A stretch of 64,000 bases of DNA from Hymenobacter piscis (GTDB taxonomy: Bacteria > Bacteroidota > Bacteroidia > Cytophagales > Hymenobacteraceae), in assembly GCF_018760735.1 (NCBI RefSeq), contig NZ_JAHHZN010000010.1:108550-172549 (forward strand), in the 5' to 3' direction. A program made the position numbers and the translations under genes. Within the stretch, counting starts at the first letter, position 1, and every line of letters begins with the position of its first letter. Below the pieces are notes generated by a model that worked only from the letters and a program-made list of their open reading frames with translations, ran no database searches and was not told the origin of the DNA. Below, in pieces: positions 17,237-25,198 of the stretch.

Positions 17237-17770
17237 TTAGCGCAGTAAGTTTATAACCACCGTCTCCGCAGTGTACGTTTCCCCATTTGTCTGGCGGTAG
17301 TATACCCGAAATTGCTGCGGTCCGGAAGCGGTTGGTCGTTGTAAAAACATAAAAGGCCCTTGCTCCAATTCGTACGGCTGAAACGGCGTTCTACCGGCCA
17401 GGAGTGGCCCTGTCAGCAGGTCATTGAGAGGCGTGCCCGCCGGGTGCTGCCCATCATAATCAAAGCGACTGGTGATCAGCAATGAATCACCCAACTCCGT
17501 GTAGTCTGGTGGACGACAATCAGCAAGAGCGTTGAATCCCCCCCGTGGCATATTCGTTCCATAGCCTCTGGTTTGCAAGACGACTCCTAACTGCAACTCC
17601 AGGGAATATACGGCCTCATTGGCTGCTACCGGCTGCGTACTCCGGGTGCGCGCTACCAGAGACAGGCCTTCTACATCCAGATAACGGCCATCACAATATG
17701 GCTTCTCACAGCTGGGTAATCCCCCGCTCAGCATCAATGCGGCCCCTATCCATATCGCCCTGGTTCGCAT
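17237..17770 (-). CDS. Predicted lipoprotein of unknown function
   Basis: A 177-residue protein. MRTRAIWIGAALMLSGGLPSC is a signal peptide with a lipobox-like end (Cys21). The mature part has a few further cysteines (EKPYCDGRYLD, ALADCRPPDY) and a beta-rich pattern ending in an YYRQTNGETYTAETVVINL strand. It resembles small DUF-type lipoproteins common in Cytophagales, but I cannot name the family with confidence. It lies 77 nt downstream of the ABC exporter on the same strand and might be co-transcribed. A longer frame upstream only reads antisense or shifted ABC sequence. Confidence 0.65.
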   Translation of the reverse strand: MRTRAIWIGAALMLSGGLPSCEKPYCDGRYLDVEGLSLVARTRSTQPVAANEAVYSLELQLGVVLQTRGYGTNMPRGGFNALADCRPPDYTELGDSLLITSRFDYDGQHPAGTPLNDLLTGPLLAGRTPFQPYELEQGPFMFLQRPTASGPQQFRVYYRQTNGETYTAETVVINLLR

Positions 17771-17847
17771 ACTATTTTCAGTTAGGTTATGCCCGTCAAG
17801 AGACACGCGTAGCCGGAACAGTTGCACGCCACTCTGCACCACTTCTA

Positions 17848-19725
17848 CTACCGATACCCGGCGGCCTGGAGCTTGAAGAGCTCGGCGTAGCGGCCGCCTT
17901 GGTCCAGCAGCTCCTCGTGGCTGCCTATCTCCTGAAACTGCCCGTTTTCGATGACCAGGATGCGGTCGGCCATGCGCACGGTACTGAAGCGGTGGCTGAT
18001 GAGGACGGCCGTTTTGCCCAGGGTCAGGTCCTTGAAGCGCTGGAAGACCTCGTACTCGGCGCGGGCGTCGAGGGCGGCGGTGGGCTCGTCGAGGATGAGC
18101 AGCTGGGCGTCGCGCATGTAGGCGCGGCCGAGGGCAATTTTCTGCCACTCGCCCCCGCTCAAATCCACGCCCCCGTTGAAGCGGCGGCCAATCATCTGGT
18201 CGTAGCCCTCGGGCAGCTTGGCAATCACGGAATCGGCCAGACTCTGGGCCGCGGCCTGCTCGATGCGGGGGCGGTTGTGCTGCTGCTCGATGCGGCCCAC
18301 GGCCAGGTTCTGACCGGCCGGGAGCTGGAAGCGCACGAAATCCTGGAAAATCACCCCGATTTCCTGACGCAGCTCCCGGGGGTCGTACTCGCGCAGGTCG
18401 TATCCGTCGAGCAGGATGCGGCCCTCGGTGGGGTCGTAGAGGCGGGAGAGCAGCTTGACGAGGGTCGTTTTGCCGGCCCCGTTCTCGCCTACCAGGGCCA
18501 GCTTCTCGCCGGCCCGCAGCGTGAAGTTGAGGTTACGCAGGGCCCACTTCTCGGCGTTGCGGTACCGGAAGCCCACGTTTTCGAACACGAAGCCTTCCCG
18601 GATGGGGCTGGGGAAGGGCCGCACCGGCTGGCTTTCGTCGCGGCGGATGCGGGGCTGGAGGCGGAAAAAGTCGAAGAAATCCTGGAGGTAGAGCGCGCCC
18701 TCGGCCACCGAGCTGAAGCGGCTCAGAATGCCTTCGAGCAGCCCCCGCATGCGGGCAAACGAGCCGGCCAGAAACGTGAGCTGGCCGATGCTGACGCGCC
18801 CGGCCACGGTTTGCAGGATGATGTACACGTAGGCCGCGTAGTAGCCCGCCGCGCCCACCGCCGCGAAGAACGTGCCCCAGCCAGCGCGCTTCACCACGAG
18901 AGCCTTGTTCTTGGCGTAAAAATCGTCGGAGAGGGTGCGGAACCGGTCGGTAAGGAAGCCGGCCAGGCCGAAGATTTTCACCTCCTTGGCCGTATCGTCG
19001 GAAGCCCCGGTCTGGCGCAGGTAGTCCAGCTCCCGGCGCTCGGGCGTCCAGCCGTGCACCAGCGAGTAGCTGCGCTCATTGAAGTGCGACTCGCCCAGGA
19101 AGGCCGGCACCACGGCCACCAGCAACAGCAGCAGCAGCCCGGGGTTGAACGCCACCAAGCCCACGGCCAGAAATCCCATCGTAATGGCATCCTGGGCTTG
19201 GCTGAGCACCTGCGACATGAGCACGGTGCGGGACAGCGTCTGACGGCGGGCCCGCTCCAGCTTGTCGTAGAAGGTGCTGTCCTCGAACTGGTCGAGGTCG
19301 AGTTCGGCGGCGTGCTCCATCAACCGGATGGAAGTCTGGTTGGCGAACAGGTCGCCGAGCAGCGAATCGAGCAGGGCCACGCCCCGGCCCAGGGCGTCGG
19401 AGAGAATGGCGAGGCCGAATTCCAGCGCAATGAGCGTGAGCACCGGCGTGAGCACCCGCTCCGGGGCCGGCTGCCGGCTGAGGGCCACCACCGCGTCGAG
19501 GATGAGCTGGCCCACGTAGAGCATGGCCACGGGCAGGGCGGCGCGCAGCAGGCGCAGGCCCACGTTGCCCAGCGTCAGGGCGGGGCTGGTCTGCCAGATC
19601 AGGCGCAGGAAGGCCGGCAGGTTTTTGAGGGCCGAAAACCGCTCCCGCACCGAAAGGGCGGGCTTGCCGTCGGAACGGGGCTTTTTGGCGGAAATAGTGG
19701 AGAAGAACGAATCAGAACGAGCCAT
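17848..19725 (-). CDS. ABC exporter, fused membrane and ATPase domains
   Basis: A 625-residue half-transporter. Residues 1-340 contain about six membrane helices of the type I exporter (ABCB-like) fold. The nucleotide-binding domain begins near residue 380. Walker A is GENGAGKTTL, the Q-loop is in GVIFQDFVRF, the signature is LSGGEWQKIALGRA (Glu-Trp where Gln-Arg is usual), Walker B is LLILDEPTAAL, and the switch His is in ISHRFS. It would homodimerise and export a lipid, peptide or drug; the substrate is unknown. The start is taken at MARSDSFF, since the frame upstream is antisense to the divergent gene. Confidence 0.9.
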   Translation of the reverse strand: MARSDSFFSTISAKKPRSDGKPALSVRERFSALKNLPAFLRLIWQTSPALTLGNVGLRLLRAALPVAMLYVGQLILDAVVALSRQPAPERVLTPVLTLIALEFGLAILSDALGRGVALLDSLLGDLFANQTSIRLMEHAAELDLDQFEDSTFYDKLERARRQTLSRTVLMSQVLSQAQDAITMGFLAVGLVAFNPGLLLLLLVAVVPAFLGESHFNERSYSLVHGWTPERRELDYLRQTGASDDTAKEVKIFGLAGFLTDRFRTLSDDFYAKNKALVVKRAGWGTFFAAVGAAGYYAAYVYIILQTVAGRVSIGQLTFLAGSFARMRGLLEGILSRFSSVAEGALYLQDFFDFFRLQPRIRRDESQPVRPFPSPIREGFVFENVGFRYRNAEKWALRNLNFTLRAGEKLALVGENGAGKTTLVKLLSRLYDPTEGRILLDGYDLREYDPRELRQEIGVIFQDFVRFQLPAGQNLAVGRIEQQHNRPRIEQAAAQSLADSVIAKLPEGYDQMIGRRFNGGVDLSGGEWQKIALGRAYMRDAQLLILDEPTAALDARAEYEVFQRFKDLTLGKTAVLISHRFSTVRMADRILVIENGQFQEIGSHEELLDQGGRYAELFKLQAAGYR

Positions 19726-19927
19726 AGGCCGGGTGTACGGCACACTTCGGGCCGGGGTGGCGGGGCGGCCGTTTTGGCAGGCTCGCCGGCGGGCAGAACG
19801 TACCGGGAGCGGGCGTGGCCTATGCCGCCCGGTACCAGGCCAACGGGGTTCGGGCCCGGGTTCGTATTTTGCCGGCCGGCTACGCTGGGTCCTGCCGGGG
19901 CTGGCGCGGCACTTCCCCGTTCTGCCC

Positions 19928-21301
19928 ATGCTCCACCGCCTCTCCTTCGCCCCCTTCCCCGATACCGCCACCGCCCACTGGTTCGCGGCTCTCGGCGACG
20001 CGCTGGCAGCCGACGGGGCCGCGGGGCTGCTGCTGGCCAACCTGGACACAGAAGCCGAAGTGCTGCCGGCCGTGGTGGTGCTGCCGGGCCGGGTGGCTAT
20101 CCTGCGCCCACCCTCGGCTTCGGCCGGCACGCTGCCGGGCCAGCAGGCGGCCCTGGCCCGGTGGCTGGGCACGTGGCCGGAACTGCCACCCGTGCCCGCC
20201 GCCGCCATTGCCGGCTTTATCGTGCCGCTGGATTCGGCAGATGCGGCGGCTGCTGACGCGCAGGGCTGGGCGGTAGTGCCCCCCGCGCAGCTGGCCGAAG
20301 AACTGCGGGCACAAGGCGCTGAGGCGGGGCTGACGGCCCCGGCCCTGCACCGCTGGACCGGGAGCCTGACCGAGGAAGACCCGGCGGCCGAAACCAGTTA
20401 CGAACACGAGCCGGCGGGTTTCTGGGAGCAGAAAGCCCGGCAGCTCTGGGGCTGGCTCGGGGCCGAAGACGTGCCCGCCGACCCGCCCTACGGCACCGGG
20501 CCGCCCCCGGCCAGCGGGGCGGCGGAGCAGCACCGACTGGAGCAGCTGCGCCGCCAGATGCTGGACGAATTGCAGCAGCAGCGCCGCGCTATGGAGGCCC
20601 GCGAAGCGGCCCGGGAGCAGAGCATTACCCAGCTTCGCCAGCAGCTGGCCGCTACGCCTTCCGCCGCCACCGAAGTAGCGGCCCTCCAGGCCCGCCTCAC
20701 GGCCGAAACCCGGGAGAAGAACCGCCTGGCCGCCGCCATCGAAGCCGCCCGGGCCGAGGCCGAAGTGCGCAACCGGGAGCTGGAGGCACGCATGCAGCAG
20801 CTGGGCCAACAGGTGCAGCAGCTCCAGACCCCGCCGGCCGCCCCCCGCCCGGCGGCTGGTGTGCCCGCGGCCGGGCCCGCTACTCCGGCCCCGGCAGCAG
20901 CGCGGCCGGTTGCGGCCCCAACCGCCGCCGCCCCGGCCCGGCCCACAGGGCGGCCCCGGGTTACGGCGCCGGCCTGGCGGCTGCAATGGACCCGGGTGGC
21001 GCTGGTGCTGCTGGTACTGGCCCTCATCGGGGTGGGGGCCGTGGCGGTGCAGCGCTACTCCCGGCAGTGGTTCGAAGAAGTGCCGCTGCGCCAGGAGCGG
21101 CCCGCCGCTGATGCCGACGTCGATAACACCGACGAAAACCTGGAAGCCGCCGCCCCCACCCTCTTCGACATCCAGCCCGACACCGTGCAGGTGGACGAGC
21201 CGGATTCCGCCGCCGCCGCCCCCGAGGTAACGCCGGAGCCGGCCGCCCCCAATCCGGGCGAAGTCATGGACTCGGTGGTGGCCCCGGAGGAAGGTATCTA
21301 A
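19928..21301 (+). CDS. Coiled-coil, single-pass membrane protein of unknown function
   Basis: A 457-residue protein that I do not recognise. The ATG at 19928 (MLHRLSFAPFPD) follows a TATTTTG box near 19865. Residues 1-150 form a mixed Ala-rich globular domain. Residues 195-300 form a Gln/Glu/Arg-rich coiled coil (QHRLEQLRRQMLDELQQQRR and onward). A Pro/Ala-rich linker leads to one membrane helix near 357-377 (VALVLLVLALIGVGAVAVQ). The tail is acidic, with repeated Asp/Glu. The soluble N-terminus and coiled coil most likely face the cytoplasm. It is divergent from the ABC exporter, with 202 nt between the starts. Confidence 0.72.
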   Translation: MLHRLSFAPFPDTATAHWFAALGDALAADGAAGLLLANLDTEAEVLPAVVVLPGRVAILRPPSASAGTLPGQQAALARWLGTWPELPPVPAAAIAGFIVPLDSADAAAADAQGWAVVPPAQLAEELRAQGAEAGLTAPALHRWTGSLTEEDPAAETSYEHEPAGFWEQKARQLWGWLGAEDVPADPPYGTGPPPASGAAEQHRLEQLRRQMLDELQQQRRAMEAREAAREQSITQLRQQLAATPSAATEVAALQARLTAETREKNRLAAAIEAARAEAEVRNRELEARMQQLGQQVQQLQTPPAAPRPAAGVPAAGPATPAPAAARPVAAPTAAAPARPTGRPRVTAPAWRLQWTRVALVLLVLALIGVGAVAVQRYSRQWFEEVPLRQERPAADADVDNTDENLEAAAPTLFDIQPDTVQVDEPDSAAAAPEVTPEPAAPNPGEVMDSVVAPEEGI

Positions 21302-21327
21302 GGGAGCCAGAGGCTTGGCTGGCTGCT

Positions 21328-21420
21328 GGCAGTAGCGCGAACTTTGTAGTTCGCGCTACTGCGCCGTTAGAATCGTTTGAACGGCGCGGGGACACGAACT
21401 GCAAAGTTCGCGCTACTGCC
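21328..21420. repeat. Three-arm AGTAGCGCGAAC repeat
   Basis: An inner palindrome at 21329-21362 (GCAGTAGCGCGAACT facing AGTTCGCGCTACTGC) is followed at 21401-21420 by a third copy of the arm. Two alternative hairpins are therefore possible. It lies between two rightward genes, 27 nt after the stop of the coiled-coil gene. Confidence 0.75.
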
Positions 21421-21625
21421 AACGGCGCACTGGCCGTCAGCTGATTGTTCCGCTATTCCGGTTAGCTACTCAGCAGGCCGCGTAAAGCCCGCTACCCCGC
21501 CTTCGGTTTGCAACGTGATGCCCCTTCCCGCGGCTCGTTCCGGCTTCCCGGCAAGGCCCCGGCCCTCGGGGCGGAGTGGCGAGATTAATCCGCCCCCGGA
21601 TGCGGGCGGGCGGGCTTGGCCGGGT

Positions 21626-21633
21626 TACCTTTG
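21626..21633 (+). promoter_or_regulatory. Bacteroidota -7 box TACCTTTG
   Basis: An exact TAnnTTTG match only 8 nt before the ATG of the MFS gene, so the transcript would be leaderless or nearly so. It also fixes the start at 21642 rather than at the in-frame codon at 21576. Apart from the repeat at 21328-21420, the 340-nt gap holds nothing else that I can identify. Confidence 0.6.
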
Positions 21634-21641
21634 CGGCCGCA

Positions 21642-22844
21642 ATGCCCCTTACCACCTCCCCCGCTCCGGCCCGCGTGTACACCCTCGGCTTCTGGCTGAT
21701 GTGTTTGTCGTCGCTCCTGTTTTTCATGAGCTTCAACATGCTCCTGCCCGAGCTGCCCGACTACCTCACCCGGTTGGGCGGGGGCGAGTACAAGGGCTTC
21801 ATCATTGCCCTGTTCACGCTCACGGCCGGCCTCTCGCGCCCCTTCTCGGGCAAGCTGGCCGACACCGTGGGGCGGATTCCGGTGATGGTGTTCGGGTCCC
21901 TGGTCTGCTTTATCTGCGGCTTCTTTTACCCGTTTACGGCCACCGTGGCCGCGTTCATGGGCCTGCGGCTGCTCCACGGCTTCAGCACCGGCTTCAAGCC
22001 CACCGGCACGGCCGCCTTCATTGCCGATATCATTCCGCTCGAACGGCGCGGCGAGGCCATGGGCCTGCTGGGCGTGGCGGGCTCGGTGGGCATGGCCGCC
22101 GGCCCCATGCTGGGTTCCTGGCTGGCCCTGCATTTCTCCCTCAACACCATGTTCTACTGCTCCTCGGGCCTGGCCCTGCTGAGCCTGATCGTGCAGGGCA
22201 CCATGACGGAAACCCTGCCCCGGGCCCAGCGGCAGCGCTTTAGCTGGCGGCTGCTGCGCATTGAGAGCTGGGACGAAGTGTTTGAGCCCCGGGTGCTGGC
22301 CCCGGCCCTGGTCACGCTGCTGTGCCTGTTCCCGTTCGGGGCGGTGCTCACCGTCATCCCCGACCAAAGCCGGGTGCTGGGGTTGCTCGGCGAAGACAAG
22401 GGCCTGTTCTACACCTGCTACACCGGGGCTTCGCTGGTGGTGCGGCTGCTGGCCGGGCGCACTTCCGACCGCTACGGCCGCGTGCCGGTGCTCATCGGCT
22501 CCGCGCTGGTGATTGTGGCGGCGCTGACGGTGCTGGCGCTGGCGCAGTCGGCCCCGGTATTTCTGGCCGGGGCCGTGCTGTTCGGGCTGGGCACGGGCCT
22601 GAACTCGCCCACGCTCTACGCCTGGACGGTGGACCTGAGCCACCCCGAGCGGCGCGGCCGGGCCGTGGCCACCATGTACATTGCCCTGGAAGCCGGTATC
22701 GGGCTGGGGGCTCTGCTGGCGGGCTGGGTGTTTGCCAACGAGCCCGCCCGCCTGCCCTTCGTGCACGGCCTGAGCGCGCTCAGCGTCCTGACGGGCCTGG
22801 GGTATCTGCTGGTGCTGCGCCGGCGCCGGGCCCGGACGGCGTAA
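21642..22844 (+). CDS. MFS transporter
   Basis: A 400-residue permease with twelve predicted membrane helices. The MFS loop 2-3 signature is seen as GKLADTVGRIPVMV, and its pseudo-repeat in the second half as GRTSDRYGRVPVLI. The central loop holds FSWRLLRIESWDEVF. It belongs to the drug/metabolite efflux-like group; the substrate is unknown. The start at 21642 is supported by a promoter box immediately upstream. It is followed by 105 nt and then the first transglutaminase-like gene on the same strand. Confidence 0.88.
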   Translation: MPLTTSPAPARVYTLGFWLMCLSSLLFFMSFNMLLPELPDYLTRLGGGEYKGFIIALFTLTAGLSRPFSGKLADTVGRIPVMVFGSLVCFICGFFYPFTATVAAFMGLRLLHGFSTGFKPTGTAAFIADIIPLERRGEAMGLLGVAGSVGMAAGPMLGSWLALHFSLNTMFYCSSGLALLSLIVQGTMTETLPRAQRQRFSWRLLRIESWDEVFEPRVLAPALVTLLCLFPFGAVLTVIPDQSRVLGLLGEDKGLFYTCYTGASLVVRLLAGRTSDRYGRVPVLIGSALVIVAALTVLALAQSAPVFLAGAVLFGLGTGLNSPTLYAWTVDLSHPERRGRAVATMYIALEAGIGLGALLAGWVFANEPARLPFVHGLSALSVLTGLGYLLVLRRRRARTA

Positions 22845-22949
22845 GCCGCGCGCTTCGGTACCGACGGGCTTACGGGCAAACCGGGCCGCCCGGCCCGGTC
22901 GCGGGCCGGCTTTTGTCTTACCCGCGGAAGACCGTATCTTTCGACCTGA

Positions 22950-25028
22950 ATGGTATCCTGCCCGCTCATGCGGGCCGACTTTACTTTCTTTATTTCCGTG
23001 GCTTCTTTTAACTCTCTGCCGGCGTGGGCGCTGGCCTTATGCACTGGCTGGCTGCTGACCCTCACGGCCCAGGCCCAGGACGCTCCTCTCCGCTTTGGCA
23101 GGCTCGATGCCCGGGAGGCCGCCGCCCTGCTGGCCGTACCCACCCCCAATTCCGCCGCCGCCGAAGTGCTCTGCGACTTTGGCCAGTCGACCATCCAGGG
23201 CAAAACCGAGGGCTTCGAGCTCCGGTTTGAGCGCACGGCCCGCCTGCTGATCCGCCGCCAGGCCGGCTACGAGCACGCCACCGTGCGGGTGCTGCTCTAC
23301 CACGATCAGAAAGGCAGCCGGGAGCAGATCCGCCAGCTCAAGGGCTTCACTTACAACCTCACCAATGGCACGCTCAGCAAGGAGCCGCTGCGCACCGAGG
23401 CCGTGTTCAGCCGCAAGGTAGACGAGCGGCTGGATGAGTACGCCTTCACCCTGCCCAACGTGCGCGAGGGCTCCATCGTGGAGTTCACCTACGTGCTCAT
23501 CTCCCCCTTTCTCTTCAACCTTCAGGACTGGCAGTTCCAGGGGGCTATTCCCGTGCGCTGGAGTGAGTATCGCACCAGTATTCCCAGTTTTTACCGCTAC
23601 AAAGAGTTGAGCCGGACTTACTGGCCCTTCGACGTAAATGAAACCGGCACCAAGCCCTACACCACTCTGTATCGGGAGAACATGCATAGCCTGAATGGGA
23701 ATTTACCAACGGGCAGCAATAGCACCTATACTATCGATACCAAGGCCCTCACGCGCCGGTGGGTGCTGAAAAACCTGCCCGCGTTCCATACCGAGCCGTT
23801 CATGACTACGGAGCGCGACTACCTGAGCCGGGTGGATTTTGAGCTGGAGCGCATTCAGTTCAGCGAGCAGCAGGCGCCGCAGTTTATTGCGGGCAGCTGG
23901 GCCGAAATTGAAAAAGAGCTACTGGAAGAGGAAGGCTTCGGCCAGTACCTGCGGGCCACCACCCCCCTGAGCACGGCCGCCGCCCCCCTGCGCACCCTCC
24001 CCGACCCGGCCGCCCGGGCCGCGGCCGTGCGGGAGCAGGTGCTGGCGGCCGTGGGCCACAACGGCACGACCGGCCTGCACGCCCGCCACCCGGCCAAGAA
24101 AGTGGTGGAACTGCGCCAGGGCAGCGCGGCCGAGGTCAACCTGCTGCTGGTGGCCGCCCTGCGCGCCGCCGGCCTGGAGGCCCAGCCCCTGCTGCTGAGC
24201 ACCCGCTCCCACGGTAAAATCCAGACGGAGCTGCCCGTCGTCACCCAGTTCAACTACGTGGTGGCCCACGTGGCCCTGCCCGACGGCCAGCAACTGCTCC
24301 TCGATGCCACCGACGCCAGCCTGCCGCCCGCCCTGCTGCCCGCCAACTGCCTCAACGGCCAGGGCCGCCTGCTGGGCCCCGCGGGCCGGTGGGTCAACCT
24401 GACAACTGCCACTCCGCACCTTCTCTACACCCAGGCCCAACTTGCCCTGGCCCCCGATGGCAGCCTGCGCGGCGACATCCGCCAGGAATACGGTGGGTAC
24501 GCGGCGGCGGAATTCCGGCTTCCCCTGCCCGAGCTGCGCAGGCACTGGCAGCAAACCCACCCCGACTGGGAAATCAATAAGGCCGAGGTGCTGGCCCAGG
24601 AAGCCCCGGGCCGCCCGGTGGCGCTGGGCGTGCAGGCCCACCTGCCGGGCGGTCCGGCCCCGGCCCCGACGCTTTACCTGCGCCCCATGCAGCAGCTCCT
24701 GGCTCTGAGCAACCCGTTCCGGGCCGCCGAGCGCCGCTATCCGGTCGATCTGGCCACGGCCCCGCGCACGGAATGCACCCTGGAGCTGACCCTGCCCCCC
24801 GGCTACGTGGCCGCCGAGCTGCCCGCCAATGTGCAGCTGGCGCTGCCGGCCAACGCCGGGCGCTTTTTCTACCACATCACCCGCACGGGCCCCGATAAGC
24901 TCACGGTTGTGGCCCGGCTTCAGCTAACGAAAACCTACTACTCGGCCTCGGAATACGCGGGCCTGCGGGAGTTTTACTCCCAGGCCCTGGCCAAACTGAC
25001 GGAGCCGCTCGTTATTCAGCGGCCTTAA
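22950..25028 (+). CDS. DUF3857/transglutaminase-like exported protein, first of three, catalytic Cys absent
   Basis: A 692-residue secreted protein. The signal peptide ends in TLTAQAQ near residue 43; a second in-frame ATG at 22968 is an equally good start. An N-terminal DUF3857 domain (residues 60-260, with GFTYNLTNGTL, FTLPNVREGSIVEFTY and the DWQFQGAIPVRWSEYR strand) is followed by a transglutaminase-like core (330-480) and a C-terminal beta domain. In the core, the usual GDC(K) nucleophile position reads GSAAEVN, and the catalytic His position reads FNYVVAH. Only the Asp (LLLDATDAS) remains, so it is unlikely to be an active thiol enzyme. It is 35-40% identical by eye to the next gene. 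Confidence 0.85.
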   Translation: MVSCPLMRADFTFFISVASFNSLPAWALALCTGWLLTLTAQAQDAPLRFGRLDAREAAALLAVPTPNSAAAEVLCDFGQSTIQGKTEGFELRFERTARLLIRRQAGYEHATVRVLLYHDQKGSREQIRQLKGFTYNLTNGTLSKEPLRTEAVFSRKVDERLDEYAFTLPNVREGSIVEFTYVLISPFLFNLQDWQFQGAIPVRWSEYRTSIPSFYRYKELSRTYWPFDVNETGTKPYTTLYRENMHSLNGNLPTGSNSTYTIDTKALTRRWVLKNLPAFHTEPFMTTERDYLSRVDFELERIQFSEQQAPQFIAGSWAEIEKELLEEEGFGQYLRATTPLSTAAAPLRTLPDPAARAAAVREQVLAAVGHNGTTGLHARHPAKKVVELRQGSAAEVNLLLVAALRAAGLEAQPLLLSTRSHGKIQTELPVVTQFNYVVAHVALPDGQQLLLDATDASLPPALLPANCLNGQGRLLGPAGRWVNLTTATPHLLYTQAQLALAPDGSLRGDIRQEYGGYAAAEFRLPLPELRRHWQQTHPDWEINKAEVLAQEAPGRPVALGVQAHLPGGPAPAPTLYLRPMQQLLALSNPFRAAERRYPVDLATAPRTECTLELTLPPGYVAAELPANVQLALPANAGRFFYHITRTGPDKLTVVARLQLTKTYYSASEYAGLREFYSQALAKLTEPLVIQRP

Positions 25029-25198
25029 AACCGGCTGGCGTCGTTGCAGCTTGTCGAAAAAAACAGGATATTTCGGTTCCGACGCTCCGGCTTAGCATTG
25101 CTATTTTCTATCCTGCTTGTTTTTTACGCGTTCCGCGCACCAAGGCGAGAATAGCATTTTTCCTTTGAATTCTTTTTTCTATCCCTTCTCATTTTGCT

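Noticed and set aside
17545..20256. A 903-codon rightward open frame opposite the ABC exporter
   Set aside because: It is antisense to a complete ABC exporter with all its motifs, is His/Gly/Gln-rich, and shows no domain. GC-rich codons on one strand produce such frames.
22950..25028. Reading the first DUF3857 protein as an active transglutaminase
   Set aside because: The nucleophile Cys and catalytic His positions are replaced (GSAAEVN, FNYVV).
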